From positions 1 to 40,979 of IMG/VR virus record IMGVR_UViG_3300044987_002605: a stretch of DNA of 40,979 bases; one strand, given 5' to 3'. Position numbers and translations under genes: made by a program. Under the pieces are notes generated by a model, which saw only the letters and a program-made list of their open reading frames with translations, did not search any database and was not told the origin of the DNA. Shown here piece by piece: positions 7,371 to 12,971 of this stretch. How positions within the stretch are numbered: the first letter of the stretch is position 1; each line of letters opens with the position of its first letter. Source of the DNA: a virus.

Positions 7371-7468
7371 GGGTTTCCCTCCATCGACTGTATGGCGTTT
7401 TCCAAAGTTCCAACGGCTATCCACCGTCCGCAAAAATGCACGTACCACATTCCGAATTCCCGCTTCAT
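7367..7468 (-). CDS. 33-aa micro-ORF coupled to antirepressor
   Basis: Begins MKREFGMWYVHFCGRWIAVG and ends in SMEGNP. The ATG has a strong GGGAGGGGAA site, and the TGA overlaps the antirepressor start as ATGA, the junction style used by nearly every gene on this strand. The product is too short for a domain call. It is either a real micropeptide or a leader controlling antirepressor translation. Confidence 0.5.
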   Translation of the reverse strand: MKREFGMWYVHFCGRWIAVGTLENAIQSMEGNP

Positions 7469-7625
7469 TTCCCCTCCCGTTTAAATAAGAAACGCTCGGC
7501 TGGCCGGATCGACGGCCATTGGGGGTACAACCGGTTACCCGGCTTGCCACGGCGCGTGATGTCCCGCACCGGTTTATTCCCGCCCCGGAAGTGGAGTGGC
7601 TTCCATCAGGGACCGAACAGATTCG

Positions 7626-7708
7626 TGGAAGCGTCCGGCGTTGACCCGGTGACCTTCATCCGTAAACGGGGTCGTTTCTTGCCGCCTTACCCTTGCGGCC
7701 TCGCTTCC
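7626..7708 (-). ncRNA. tRNA-like element 1 (acceptor stem perfect, T-arm imperfect)
   Basis: 83 bases whose ends pair perfectly over 7 bp (5' GGAAGCG with 3' CGCTTCC) and leave a single A as discriminator; CCA is not encoded. Inside is a D-arm-like hairpin GCCGC-AAGGGTAAG-GCGGC and a CCGG-GTCAACG-CCGG arm in the T-arm position, which departs from the TTC consensus. I could not find a canonical 5-bp/7-base anticodon arm. It is a degraded or unusual tRNA, or a tRNA mimic; no amino acid can be assigned. Confidence 0.35.
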
Positions 7709-7864
7709 TCAGTCACTTTGTCGGTCGAGGCAGTAACCGCCTCTGGTATCCCACCGCTAGGGGCACCGTTGCCCACCCCGTATCGCCGGGGTCACGCGGT
7801 GTTTTTCCGGGCCACCCGCCCTTAAGGTTTCCGACCGGGTTCTAACCGGCTCTGTTATCCCTAA

Positions 7865-7958
7865 TGGAAGCGGCGGGAGTCGAACCCGCTCACGCAGTCA
7901 GCGGGGAGAAGTGCGTTTCGGCTTCATCCGCTCTAGGTGGCCCAGCCACTTCACTTCC
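7865..7958 (-). ncRNA. tRNA-like element 2 (canonical T-arm, class II length)
   Basis: 94 bases. The 3' part is a textbook T-arm, GCGGG-TTCGACT-CCCGC, followed by acceptor strand CGCTTCC and discriminator A, with no encoded CCA. The 5' end GGAAGTG pairs with it over 7 bp (one G-U). The length would suit a serine- or leucine-type tRNA with a long variable arm (ACGCA/TGCGT can pair). The anticodon arm is not canonical: the best stem is GAAG/CTTC closing a 10-base loop without U33. Decayed tRNA or tRNA mimic are both possible. Confidence 0.4.
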
Positions 7959-8030
7959 TTTTCTCCCGTCTCTCCGGGCTGTCGGGCTACTACTCGCCTT
8001 GTCGTCCGCTCAACCCCGAGCGGCTAGGTA

Positions 8031-8129
8031 TGGAAGCGGCTGGAATCGAACCAGCTGGCCGAAGCCGTCCACAGTCCACAACTGGCCCGCCGCAGCGCTT
8101 ATAGCCTACAGGCCCAGGACGTCGCTCCT
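8031..8129 (-). ncRNA. tRNA-like element 3 (canonical T-arm)
   Basis: The 3' part is a perfect T-arm, GCTGG-TTCGATT-CCAGC, followed by the same CGCTTCC acceptor strand and A as in the other two elements. The best 5' partner is AGGAGCG (six pairs, one terminal mismatch), which gives 99 bases; the 5' boundary is therefore uncertain. A CAG-TTGTGGA-CTG arm with a 7-base loop could present GUG, but only three pairs support it. No confident isotype. Confidence 0.35.
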
Positions 8130-8134
8130 GGAAA

Positions 8135-8172
8135 GCCCCGCGTATCCTTCGGCGGACTTTGCAACGCGGGGC
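8135..8172. other. Strong GC-rich hairpin upstream of tRNA-like element 3
   Basis: Nine perfect pairs (GCCCCGCGT with ACGCGGGGC) around a 20-base apex that contains a smaller TCC/GGA stem-loop. On the minus strand it is followed by CTTTCC, too short a U-tract for a typical intrinsic terminator. It may protect or separate RNA segments between the secreted-protein gene and the tRNA-like island. Confidence 0.4.
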
Positions 8173-8227
8173 CTAAAAACGCTGGTTTTCCTGCCCGTCG
8201 ATATGCGCCAGCCCGCATACCAGGGCG

Positions 8228-8521
8228 TCAACCGAACAGCACTGGGCTGGGGTTTATGACACTTTCATTTTCAGTCAAGTTAAAAAGTATGAACACCGGT
8301 TCATTGTGGACGGTCTCGACAAGGATGGGTTCGGCCAAAATGGCCAATGCTTCACAGACCGCGTCAAGCGGTGCTGCTACTTCCTCCTTCAGGTCGGTCT
8401 TGGTCTCTAACAGGATGGTGAACCCAAGCGCGGGTTCGTTGGTCGGCGCATACGCCGCCGCTGTTGCCGACATAGCGACCAGCAGACATGCCAGCAACAG
8501 CAGGAGTTTACCGGTTTTCAT
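8228..8521 (-). CDS. Small secreted protein
   Basis: 97 aa from ATG 8521, which has an AGGAGG site; a GTG nine bases upstream is too close to that site. MKTGKLLLLLACLLVAMSATAAA is a classic Sec signal peptide with an ATA-A-A-type cleavage region, and no lipobox Cys at the right place. The mature part is acidic with hydrophobic patches (EEVAAPLDAVCEALAILAEP, then PVFILFNLTENESV). No family recognised. A secreted product in the early region suggests a host-envelope function. Confidence 0.6.
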   Translation of the reverse strand: MKTGKLLLLLACLLVAMSATAAAYAPTNEPALGFTILLETKTDLKEEVAAPLDAVCEALAILAEPILVETVHNEPVFILFNLTENESVINPSPVLFG

Positions 8522-8567
8522 TTCAGGCACCTCCTAAGATGTTTCCAGCCCATGCGGGCAAGGATTT

Positions 8568-8598
8568 CCGGATGTTGTCCGATTACCGGATGTTGTCC
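8568..8598. repeat. Two 13-bp direct repeats upstream of the secreted-protein gene
   Basis: CCGGATGTTGTCC occurs at 8568-8580 and again at 8586-8598, separated by GATTA, an 18-bp period. They sit in the roughly 145-base gap between two early genes, about 50-80 bases upstream of the start at 8521, and may be a protein-binding site or act at the RNA level. Confidence 0.45.
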
Positions 8599-8666
8599 CC
8601 TACGGTCTCCGGGGCGGGAGCCACAATCCAACCGCCGGGCCGAAACACCGTGCGGGAATTACCTGG

Positions 8667-8843
8667 TTAAAAAAGCGTTGCCTGCGTGCTGTCCTGGGCG
8701 AGTCCCGCAAGCTGCAGGCGCAGGGTCTCAAGCTGGCGCCCAACCTGTTCCAGACGGCCGCCGGTGCGTCTGGCCTCATGGTCAAGGCCGAACAGATCCA
8801 GGCGGATGTCGGCGATTTTCTCTTCAATGCCGGCGGCGTTCAT
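8667..8843 (-). CDS. Small coiled-coil protein
   Basis: 58 aa from the ATG at 8843, which overlaps the DUF1064 stop as ATGA; the longer reading in this frame is rejected. The sequence IEEKIADIRLDLFGLDHEAR followed by LEQVGRQLETLRLQLAGL has heptad-like leucine spacing and should form a coiled coil. No catalytic motif. Possibly a partner or dimerisation protein for the upstream nuclease-like protein. Confidence 0.6.
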   Translation of the reverse strand: MNAAGIEEKIADIRLDLFGLDHEARRTGGRLEQVGRQLETLRLQLAGLAQDSTQATLF

Positions 8844-9193
8844 ACGGCCTTGACCTCGACCAGGTGCACTTCCGGGTAGCGCCACAGCAGCAGGGTACGC
8901 TTGATCTTGTACACCGGGGTTTCCATACCCTTCACGTCCTCGACGATGGTTTTACCGGTGGACGTCTCAAAGTAGCGGAAATCGGCGCGGTACTTGATCG
9001 CCCGCATCTTTCCGAATTCAGCTGAGGTGAAGCCAGGGATCAGGACGTACTCGGTCTGGCGTTCCAGGTTGGTGATCTCTCCGGCGCGCTCCATGTGCAG
9101 CAGGACGATGTAGCGGTGCATCTCGGCTTTTGAGTCGAAAAGCATGCCGTTATAAGTCCTGCAAGCCGCGGGAGCAACGCCGTACTTATGCAT
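8840..9193 (-). CDS. DUF1064 nuclease-like phage protein
   Basis: 117 aa matching DUF1064: KYGVAPAACRTYNGMLFDSK, EMHRYIVLLHMERAGEI, LERQTEYVLIPGF, then the YRADFRYFE and VEDVKGMETPVYKIK core typical of the family. The D...ExK-like arrangement (ADF ... VEDVKG) is consistent with a PD-(D/E)xK nuclease fold, as suggested for this family. Proteins of this type sit in phage recombination and replication regions. Stop of the upstream gene overlaps its start by one base. Confidence 0.85.
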   Translation of the reverse strand: MHKYGVAPAACRTYNGMLFDSKAEMHRYIVLLHMERAGEITNLERQTEYVLIPGFTSAEFGKMRAIKYRADFRYFETSTGKTIVEDVKGMETPVYKIKRTLLLWRYPEVHLVEVKAV

Positions 9194-9927
9194 CAGGCTA
9201 TAACCGTCATCCCGGGGAGGGCTTCTTCCAGAAACTTCTTGATCGACTGGCTGGCGAAATGCCGCCAGCGTCCGCCGTCTGCTTCGTACAGGCAGGCTCC
9301 GACAATGTTGTCCTCGGTGTCCACCAGTTTCATGCGGAAGAGGAACTCGCTTTCCGTCTGTTCGATATCACGGAAGGTGCGGTAAGGCCTGAGCCTGACA
9401 ATGGCCGGTGCCGTTTCCTTTTTGGTGAGCGCGCCGGACACGCCGACAGCTACGCTTGTGGTCTGCGAAACGCCGTCGTCATCCAGGGAAAATGACTTTC
9501 CGCCCCGGACCTTCGATACGTACATGACGAGCTTTTCCAGATCCGGCGTCGGCTCGAACATGGACCTAAGCCCTACGACGAAAGATTCCACGTCCTGGTA
9601 TTTCCCGAACGGAAATTCTTTCAGATTCGTATCCAGCTTTACGATTGCATAGCAGTCGCGGTGCCTGTCCTTGCCGTTGATGAGTGACACAAGTTCGACC
9701 GTGCCGGGGTTGTCGACCAGTATCAGTGATTGCTTGGGCAACAGCGAATCCATGTTTGGCCTTAAATATTCCACTAGCCCGGACAACGTGTGCATTTCCA
9801 GGGGTTTCGGGGTCGGTTCGTGGAAAACCGGTTTAAGCGGAAGCGGCGAGAAGGTAAGGCCGTCCAGCTCGACGAGCATGTTCTCTTTTGACAGCCGCTC
9901 GATTTGCTGTACTGCGGTTCCGTCCAT
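9193..9927 (-). CDS. Conserved phage early protein (DUF2303/YfdQ-like)
   Basis: 244 aa. Landmarks are LSGLVEYLRPN, LILVDNPGTVELVSL, EFPFGKYQDVESFVVGL, a DDGVSQTTSVAVGV segment, LRPYRTFRDIEQTESEFLFR and LYEADGGRW. I know this motif series from a widespread phage early-gene family usually found beside the gene that precedes it here; the DUF2303 label is my best guess. Function unknown, probably DNA metabolism by context. Confidence 0.6.
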   Translation of the reverse strand: MDGTAVQQIERLSKENMLVELDGLTFSPLPLKPVFHEPTPKPLEMHTLSGLVEYLRPNMDSLLPKQSLILVDNPGTVELVSLINGKDRHRDCYAIVKLDTNLKEFPFGKYQDVESFVVGLRSMFEPTPDLEKLVMYVSKVRGGKSFSLDDDGVSQTTSVAVGVSGALTKKETAPAIVRLRPYRTFRDIEQTESEFLFRMKLVDTEDNIVGACLYEADGGRWRHFASQSIKKFLEEALPGMTVIA

Positions 9928-10290
9928 TTACCTGGCCTCCTTCTTGAATGCCGTTACTGAGGATCCGATGTTTATCCCAAGATCATCTCCAAGCTCCTGC
10001 TGGCGCGGATCCGTGGTGTATGCCTGCAGCCTGCCATGCTCGCCGCCCAGGACGATGAACGATTCGTGCGGCTGGTTCGGTTCGAGCTTTGAGGTTACGG
10101 CTACCTTGGTTATCGCATGGTTCCGGTCCTTGTCCGGTTTCACGGTAACCTCGATCTTTACCCGGCGCACCGCATCCGGACGGGTATTCTCGTCCTGGAT
10201 GTTTTCCAGCATCCGGTTCCACTCATTGCCAAACAGGTCAATGACCGCCCCTGAATTGAGCGTTTCCAGGGTAACGACGTGATAATCCAT
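9928..10290 (-). CDS. Conserved phage early protein, partner of the 244-aa gene
   Basis: 120 aa. The core RPDAVRRVKIEVTVKPDKDR with following VAVTSKLEPNQPHE is a pattern commonly found in a small phage protein next to the family encoded by the following gene. It is beta-rich in the middle. The stop directly adjoins the next start. Function not known; co-occurrence suggests they work together. Confidence 0.6.
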   Translation of the reverse strand: MDYHVVTLETLNSGAVIDLFGNEWNRMLENIQDENTRPDAVRRVKIEVTVKPDKDRNHAITKVAVTSKLEPNQPHESFIVLGGEHGRLQAYTTDPRQQELGDDLGINIGSSVTAFKKEAR

Positions 10291-10326
10291 AAGCCCTCCA
10301 TTCCTCTGAAATATAAAATCCCGATG

Positions 10327-10578
10327 CTAAAAGTCGTCCGCGTCGTCGTGGGTTCTTCCGCCGTTCTGGTTCTGCTGGCCCTGCTTTTTCTGATCCTCAT
10401 TCTCGCAAAACAGGATCAGGTCCGGGGCTTTCTCTTTGCCCTTCTTGTCGTTCTTCCGTACGGTTATGCGTGACTTGACTCCGGGCCATTCCATCTCGCC
10501 GGAATAGAAAACCTGTTTATCACCGGAGTTCTTGTCCTGGTATTCATGCCTCCACAGAGCGCCGATCTTGATGCTCAA
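10327..10578 (-). CDS. DUF736-like small protein (TTG start)
   Basis: 83 aa if started at the TTG at 10578, which has a GGGAGGA site five bases upstream and overlaps the preceding stop as TTGA. An ATG at 10647 would extend it into the upstream membrane-protein gene. IKIGALWRHEYQDKNSGDKQ followed by YSGEMEWPG and VRKNDKKGKEKAPDLILF fits the DUF736-type layout (K-IGALW, S-GE, FKNDKK, PDY). A Q/N/D-rich tail follows. Possibly ssDNA- or dsDNA-binding, but unproven. Confidence 0.6.
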   Translation of the reverse strand: MSIKIGALWRHEYQDKNSGDKQVFYSGEMEWPGVKSRITVRKNDKKGKEKAPDLILFCENEDQKKQGQQNQNGGRTHDDADDF

Positions 10579-10718
10579 AAATGTCCTCCCTTTTTGCGTG
10601 TCAGCGGAAAGCCGCCGGTCCGGGGCGTCCTGTTCAGGGACAGCCATACCGATCCGATGCCGAAGGTCACGATGCCCAGCAAAATGGCCAGTGCAAGCAA
10701 GGCGTTTATGATTTGCAT
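10575..10718 (-). CDS. 47-aa single-span membrane protein
   Basis: Starts MQIINALLALAILLGIVTFG, a hydrophobic segment of about 22 residues, and ends in a basic TRKKGGHF tail. The ATG has a GGAGGAAAGA site; the stop forms a TTGA overlap with the DUF736-like start. The start lies inside the end of the MazG-like gene (13-base overlap). Tight coupling on both sides argues it is translated. Function unknown. Confidence 0.6.
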   Translation of the reverse strand: MQIINALLALAILLGIVTFGIGSVWLSLNRTPRTGGFPLTRKKGGHF

Positions 10719-11005
10719 TCTTTCCTCCGTTTTGCTTCTACGACGGCCAGGCGGTCGCGCAGGCGACGTATCTTGGCGTCCATCCAGTCTTCCACTTTCT
10801 CCTCGCCGACTATGCGGGATGCGGACATCATCATGATGGTGACGTCCGCTATTTCCTCGGCCAGCTGGATCTGGTGCTCTTCCGTGGGGTTATTGAGCCA
10901 GCGGGCCATTGCGGCGGAGCATTCGCCCAGTTCCTCGATGGCTTTCACCAGCTGCGCTTCCGGGCCGTATTCGCGCAGGGCGCGGAGGATTGTTTCCTTG
11001 ATCAT
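10706..11005 (-). CDS. MazG-like nucleotide pyrophosphohydrolase
   Basis: 99 aa from the ATG at 11005 (ATGA overlap with the upstream stop; the 16-residue longer reading is unlikely). The all-alpha NTP-pyrophosphatase pattern is present: AIEELGECSAAMARWLN, then LAEEIADVTIMM, i.e. the ExxE ... ExxD metal-binding helices. Such enzymes hydrolyse nucleoside triphosphates to monophosphates. Phages use them to reshape nucleotide pools or lower alarmone signalling. Confidence 0.8.
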   Translation of the reverse strand: MIKETILRALREYGPEAQLVKAIEELGECSAAMARWLNNPTEEHQIQLAEEIADVTIMMMSASRIVGEEKVEDWMDAKIRRLRDRLAVVEAKRRKECKS

Positions 11006-11313
11006 GCGAGGCCCCTGGCCCTCCGGCGGGCGTTCAGCGGCAGTGCCTCCCATTCAGAGCGTCGATCAACCTCCGGGCGTTGCATCCACTCGCGCCAGAC
11101 TGAAAGGGCATGAAGCGATCCAGACTGGGAGAAGTTCGGCATGCGCCATGGTTTTCCGTGGAAGTAGCGCTCGGGGTATCCAAGGGTGCGGGCGGCTTCC
11201 AAGGCGTTGACCCTTTTTTCATCTCGCATCCGCTCTATCGTCTCAAGCCGATCCATGATCCATCCCAGGGAACCGACTATATCCGTAGGGGCAGGGCGTA
11301 CCGTGGCGGTCAT
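11002..11313 (-). CDS. Hypothetical protein, possible HTH
   Basis: 103 aa. The stretch VNALEAARTLGYPERYFHGK followed by PWRMPNF resembles the excisionase/MerR-type HTH that precedes a basic wing, but the match is loose. The C-terminus is Arg-rich (PLNARRRARGLA). ATGA overlaps on both sides. Not recognised with confidence. Confidence 0.55.
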   Translation of the reverse strand: MTATVRPAPTDIVGSLGWIMDRLETIERMRDEKRVNALEAARTLGYPERYFHGKPWRMPNFSQSGSLHALSVWREWMQRPEVDRRSEWEALPLNARRRARGLA

Positions 11314-11549
11314 CTGGCGGCCTCGATGGCGTCTGAAAGGCAGTAGGGGTCAGATTCCAGGCAGCCGGTCTGCTCCGAGAGCGCCGCCATAAGGTAGTCG
11401 GCGGCGAGCACGGCGTCGGAAGCGGCGGTGGCCAGGTTGTAGGGCGGGCCGTCGTCGTTCCTGGAGTCGCGGTCCATGAATTCCAGGTACCGGGGGTACA
11501 AAGCCAGCGCGATCTGCGCGCGCATAGGGTCGATTTTGGGGGATATCAT
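11310..11549 (-). CDS. Hypothetical small protein
   Basis: 79 aa with an AGGAGC site before the ATG and an ATGA overlap with the next gene. Helical by composition (MRAQIALALYPRYLEFMDRD, then ATAASDAVLAADYLMAAL). No known motif. Confidence 0.6.
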   Translation of the reverse strand: MISPKIDPMRAQIALALYPRYLEFMDRDSRNDDGPPYNLATAASDAVLAADYLMAALSEQTGCLESDPYCLSDAIEAAR

Positions 11550-11815
11550 GCGTTTGCTCCTGATGCAGGGTTCGCCTTGAAAAGGAAAGCCCCCATACTC
11601 ATACTTGGTTTGTGGTAACCCAATACTTTCAGGAGGCTATTGATGAATGAACGAATGGAACGAAGGGCGAAGGCGCTGGAAATATCCGCGATCCTTCTTT
11701 CGTCCGCGACAACGACCATAAGCGTTACCGTCGAAGGAAAATCGGTGTATCCGAGCCTCAAGCCGGTTTCTATGGATGAAAAGAAGTCGGGACTGGCGCT
11801 CATTGCCGATTTCAT
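11546..11815 (-). CDS. Alternative minus-strand ORF, antisense to 11643-11843
   Basis: 89 codons with ATGA overlaps at both ends (with 11812 upstream and 11549 downstream), exactly like its operon neighbours, which is the case for it. Against it: the predicted product (PDFFSSIETGLRLGYT, AFALRSIRSFINSLL) looks like a reverse-strand shadow, and the downstream gene has its own Shine-Dalgarno. The plus-strand ORF across it looks more protein-like. Kept as a low-confidence alternative. Confidence 0.3.
   Translation of the reverse strand: MKSAMSASPDFFSSIETGLRLGYTDFPSTVTLMVVVADERRIADISSAFALRSIRSFINSLLKVLGYHKPSMSMGAFLFKANPASGANA
11577..11605 (+). promoter_or_regulatory. Candidate sigma70-type promoter for the antisense small gene
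   Basis: TTGAAA at 11577-11582, a 17-base spacer, and CATACT at 11600-11605 match the -35/-10 layout. Start of transcription would be near 11612, about 30 bases before an AGGAGG site and the ATG at 11643. Confidence 0.4.
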
Positions 11816-11843
11816 CGACGAAGACCTAGCTCGTTTCCAATAG
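11643..11843 (+). CDS. Small plus-strand protein inside the early operon
   Basis: 66 aa starting MNERMERRAKALEISAILLS, with a beta-rich middle (TTTISVTVEGKSVYPSL) and an acidic helical end (LALIADFIDEDLARFQ). A perfect AGGAGG lies six bases before the ATG and a promoter-like element upstream. It opposes the early operon and overlaps the 3' end of the 124-aa gene by 32 bases. The product looks like a real protein, but the minus ORF across it cannot be excluded. If expressed in the lysogen, its transcript would also be antisense to the early message. Confidence 0.55.
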   Translation: MNERMERRAKALEISAILLSSATTTISVTVEGKSVYPSLKPVSMDEKKSGLALIADFIDEDLARFQ

Positions 11844-12186
11844 AAGCGGCAAACTCCTCCACGCTCTGCTGAGGAAGCGCATCGGTTGCTATGGTGACCG
11901 ATGCCGGAACTCCCAGGGGCACTGTCATTACGCCGGTACGCAGGAATGTCTCAGCCAATTCCCGCGCCTGCCCGGCTCCCAGATCGGGAACCGCCCGCCC
12001 GCGCATGGCCGCCTCCACGATGGGACCGGCGGAAGGATCCATTGCCGTCAAAAGTAGCTGCCTGACGAATGGTCCGGCCTTTGCACCACGCAGTCCCAAA
12101 AAGTCACGAAAGCGATTGCCTTCGTCTGTTTCGAATGGTACGTCCACCGGGTAAGCGGTCCTAATCCGTGCGTTCACGTGTTTCAT
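11812..12186 (-). CDS. First gene of leftward early operon, unknown
   Basis: 124 aa starting MKHVNARIRTAYPVDVPFET. It contains NRFRDFLGLRGAKAGPFVRQ and a Gly/Ala-rich second half with TFLRTGVMTVPLGVPASV. No family recognised, although the N-terminal half could be a DNA-binding fold. It is the first gene after the divergent control region. The ATG coincides with the position expected for the transcription start, so the message may be leaderless, and one operator copy covers the start codon. The position resembles a cro-like or early control gene. Confidence 0.65.
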   Translation of the reverse strand: MKHVNARIRTAYPVDVPFETDEGNRFRDFLGLRGAKAGPFVRQLLLTAMDPSAGPIVEAAMRGRAVPDLGAGQARELAETFLRTGVMTVPLGVPASVTIATDALPQQSVEEFAASIGNELGLRR

Positions 12187-12237
12187 ATAGTGATATTACC
12201 ACAATTCACGTGTTTGTCAATAAAGAAAACACGGGTT
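12173..12237. promoter_or_regulatory. Divergent operator region between early operon and repressor
   Basis: TTCACGTGTTT occurs at 12173-12183 and 12205-12215, exactly 32 bp apart (about three helical turns). A weaker inverted copy sharing AAACACG lies at 12227-12237. One copy covers the start of the leftward gene and one lies between its -35 and -10. The repressor's own promoter (GATAAT at 12256-12261) lies just to the right. This is the layout of a repressor-controlled switch; the repressor at 12268 is the natural ligand. Confidence 0.6.
12193..12220 (-). promoter_or_regulatory. Leftward early promoter with operator in the spacer
   Basis: Read on the minus strand: a consensus -35 TTGACA (12220-12215), 16 bases, then TAATAT (12198-12193). 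The spacer begins with an operator copy (AAACACGTGAA in this direction). Transcription should start near 12186, at or next to the start codon of the first early gene. Confidence 0.6.
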
Positions 12238-12267
12238 TTTACGTATTATTTGTACGATAATATAAAT

Positions 12268-12720
12268 ATGAATAAGGATTTTCCCGGAAATCTTAAAAAG
12301 CTGATGACCATCAGCAAGATTTCAGCGAAAGACCTCTCCAAGTATTTAGCGCTTCAAGGGGAAGAGGTCAGTTACAGGACAATAGAAGGTTGGCGCGATT
12401 CACGTGGTGCTATTCCATCGGTATACACAGCGGCCTCTGTCGCCGAAATATTAGAAGTTTCTCTTGAGGAACTGGTTACTGGCATTCCTGAAAAGGTGGT
12501 TCCTCCGCGCCTTCGATCTCTTGTCGACGACCTTTTTATCCTGAACGAGGTTCAGATAGACCCGATTTTCCGTCTGGCGCATTCCTATGCTGCGGAGATC
12601 CGCGCGGAAAATGCCAATAAACCATCTGAACCCGACCCCGGAACGAAAGCAAACCGCACCGCCGCGCGTGGGTCCATACATCCCGTGCCTAGCAAGATCA
12701 GGAAGGAAGGCGATGCGTAA
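12268..12720 (+). CDS. XRE-family (cI-like) repressor
   Basis: 150 aa from ATG 12268; the same frame is open further upstream through the operators, so the internal ATG is preferred. The N-terminal HTH is seen as NLKKLMTISKISAKDLSKYL, VSYRTIEGWRDSRGAIP, and VAEILEVSLEELVTG, matching the HTH_3/XRE layout. No Ser/Lys LexA-type protease domain follows; the C-terminus is a helix (RSLVDDLFILNEVQ) and a basic tail. It probably dimerises and binds the TTCACGTGTTT sites. No Shine-Dalgarno is visible and GATAAT ends 6 bases before the ATG, so a leaderless message like that of lambda cI is likely. Confidence 0.8.
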   Translation: MNKDFPGNLKKLMTISKISAKDLSKYLALQGEEVSYRTIEGWRDSRGAIPSVYTAASVAEILEVSLEELVTGIPEKVVPPRLRSLVDDLFILNEVQIDPIFRLAHSYAAEIRAENANKPSEPDPGTKANRTAARGSIHPVPSKIRKEGDA

Positions 12721-12731
12721 TTCCCTGGTAA

Positions 12732-12971
12732 ATGGCAAAAATATATATATTCCCAAAGAAACAGGACTGCGTAAGCGTGGAGATATTCCGGAACGGATTG
12801 TTTTCCATGACGATGAACATGCCGGAATCATCCTATAAGGACGCGGAGTCAGGCGCGCGTCTGGCACAGGAAAGCGTCGAAATGTTCCTGGCGCGTCTGG
12901 CATGTCGGGTTATCCCCGATTATTTCGATGGGGACACTAGACCCCGTCGGGATCCGAGTCCATCAGGATGA
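12732..12971 (+). CDS. Hypothetical protein following the repressor
   Basis: 79 aa beginning MAKIYIFPKKQDCVSVEIFR, then a helical part (SGARLAQESVEMFLARLACR) and a polar tail. Its ribosome site is weak. A different-frame 41-codon ORF (12713-12838, MRNSLVNGKNIYIPK) has a strong AGGAAGG site and overlaps the repressor stop, so it is a serious competitor for the first part. The 3' end overlaps the converging 57-aa gene. Confidence 0.45.
   Translation: MAKIYIFPKKQDCVSVEIFRNGLFSMTMNMPESSYKDAESGARLAQESVEMFLARLACRVIPDYFDGDTRPRRDPSPSG

Larger units (their letters stand above)
7469..8227. other. Non-coding, highly structured stretch
   Basis: About 760 bases with no convincing protein gene on either strand. 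It is packed with hairpins: TGGCCG/CGGCCA near 7500, GGAAG/CTTCC near 7590, GCCGC/GCGGC near 7681, GGGCA/TGCCC near 7762, ACCCCG/CGGGGT near 7776, CCGG/CCGG near 7834, and a 9-bp stem at 8135-8172. On the minus strand it contains two perfect tRNA T-arms and three copies of the same acceptor-like 3' end, CGCTTCCA. It looks like an RNA-coding island within the early operon. Confidence 0.6.

Noticed and set aside
7626-8129. Calling the three elements canonical tRNAs with amino acid identity
   Set aside because: Acceptor stem and T-arm are good in two of three, but no standard 5-bp/7-base anticodon arm could be drawn, so no isotype is claimed.
8135-8172. Intrinsic terminator
   Set aside because: The stem is very strong, but only three U's follow in the minus-strand transcript and fewer on the plus side.
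7864-8259. Plus-strand ORF beginning MEAAGVEPAHAV across the tRNA-like island
   Set aside because: This is the typical spurious translation of the reverse complement of a tRNA T-arm and acceptor end. No ribosome site, and the minus strand carries the structured elements.
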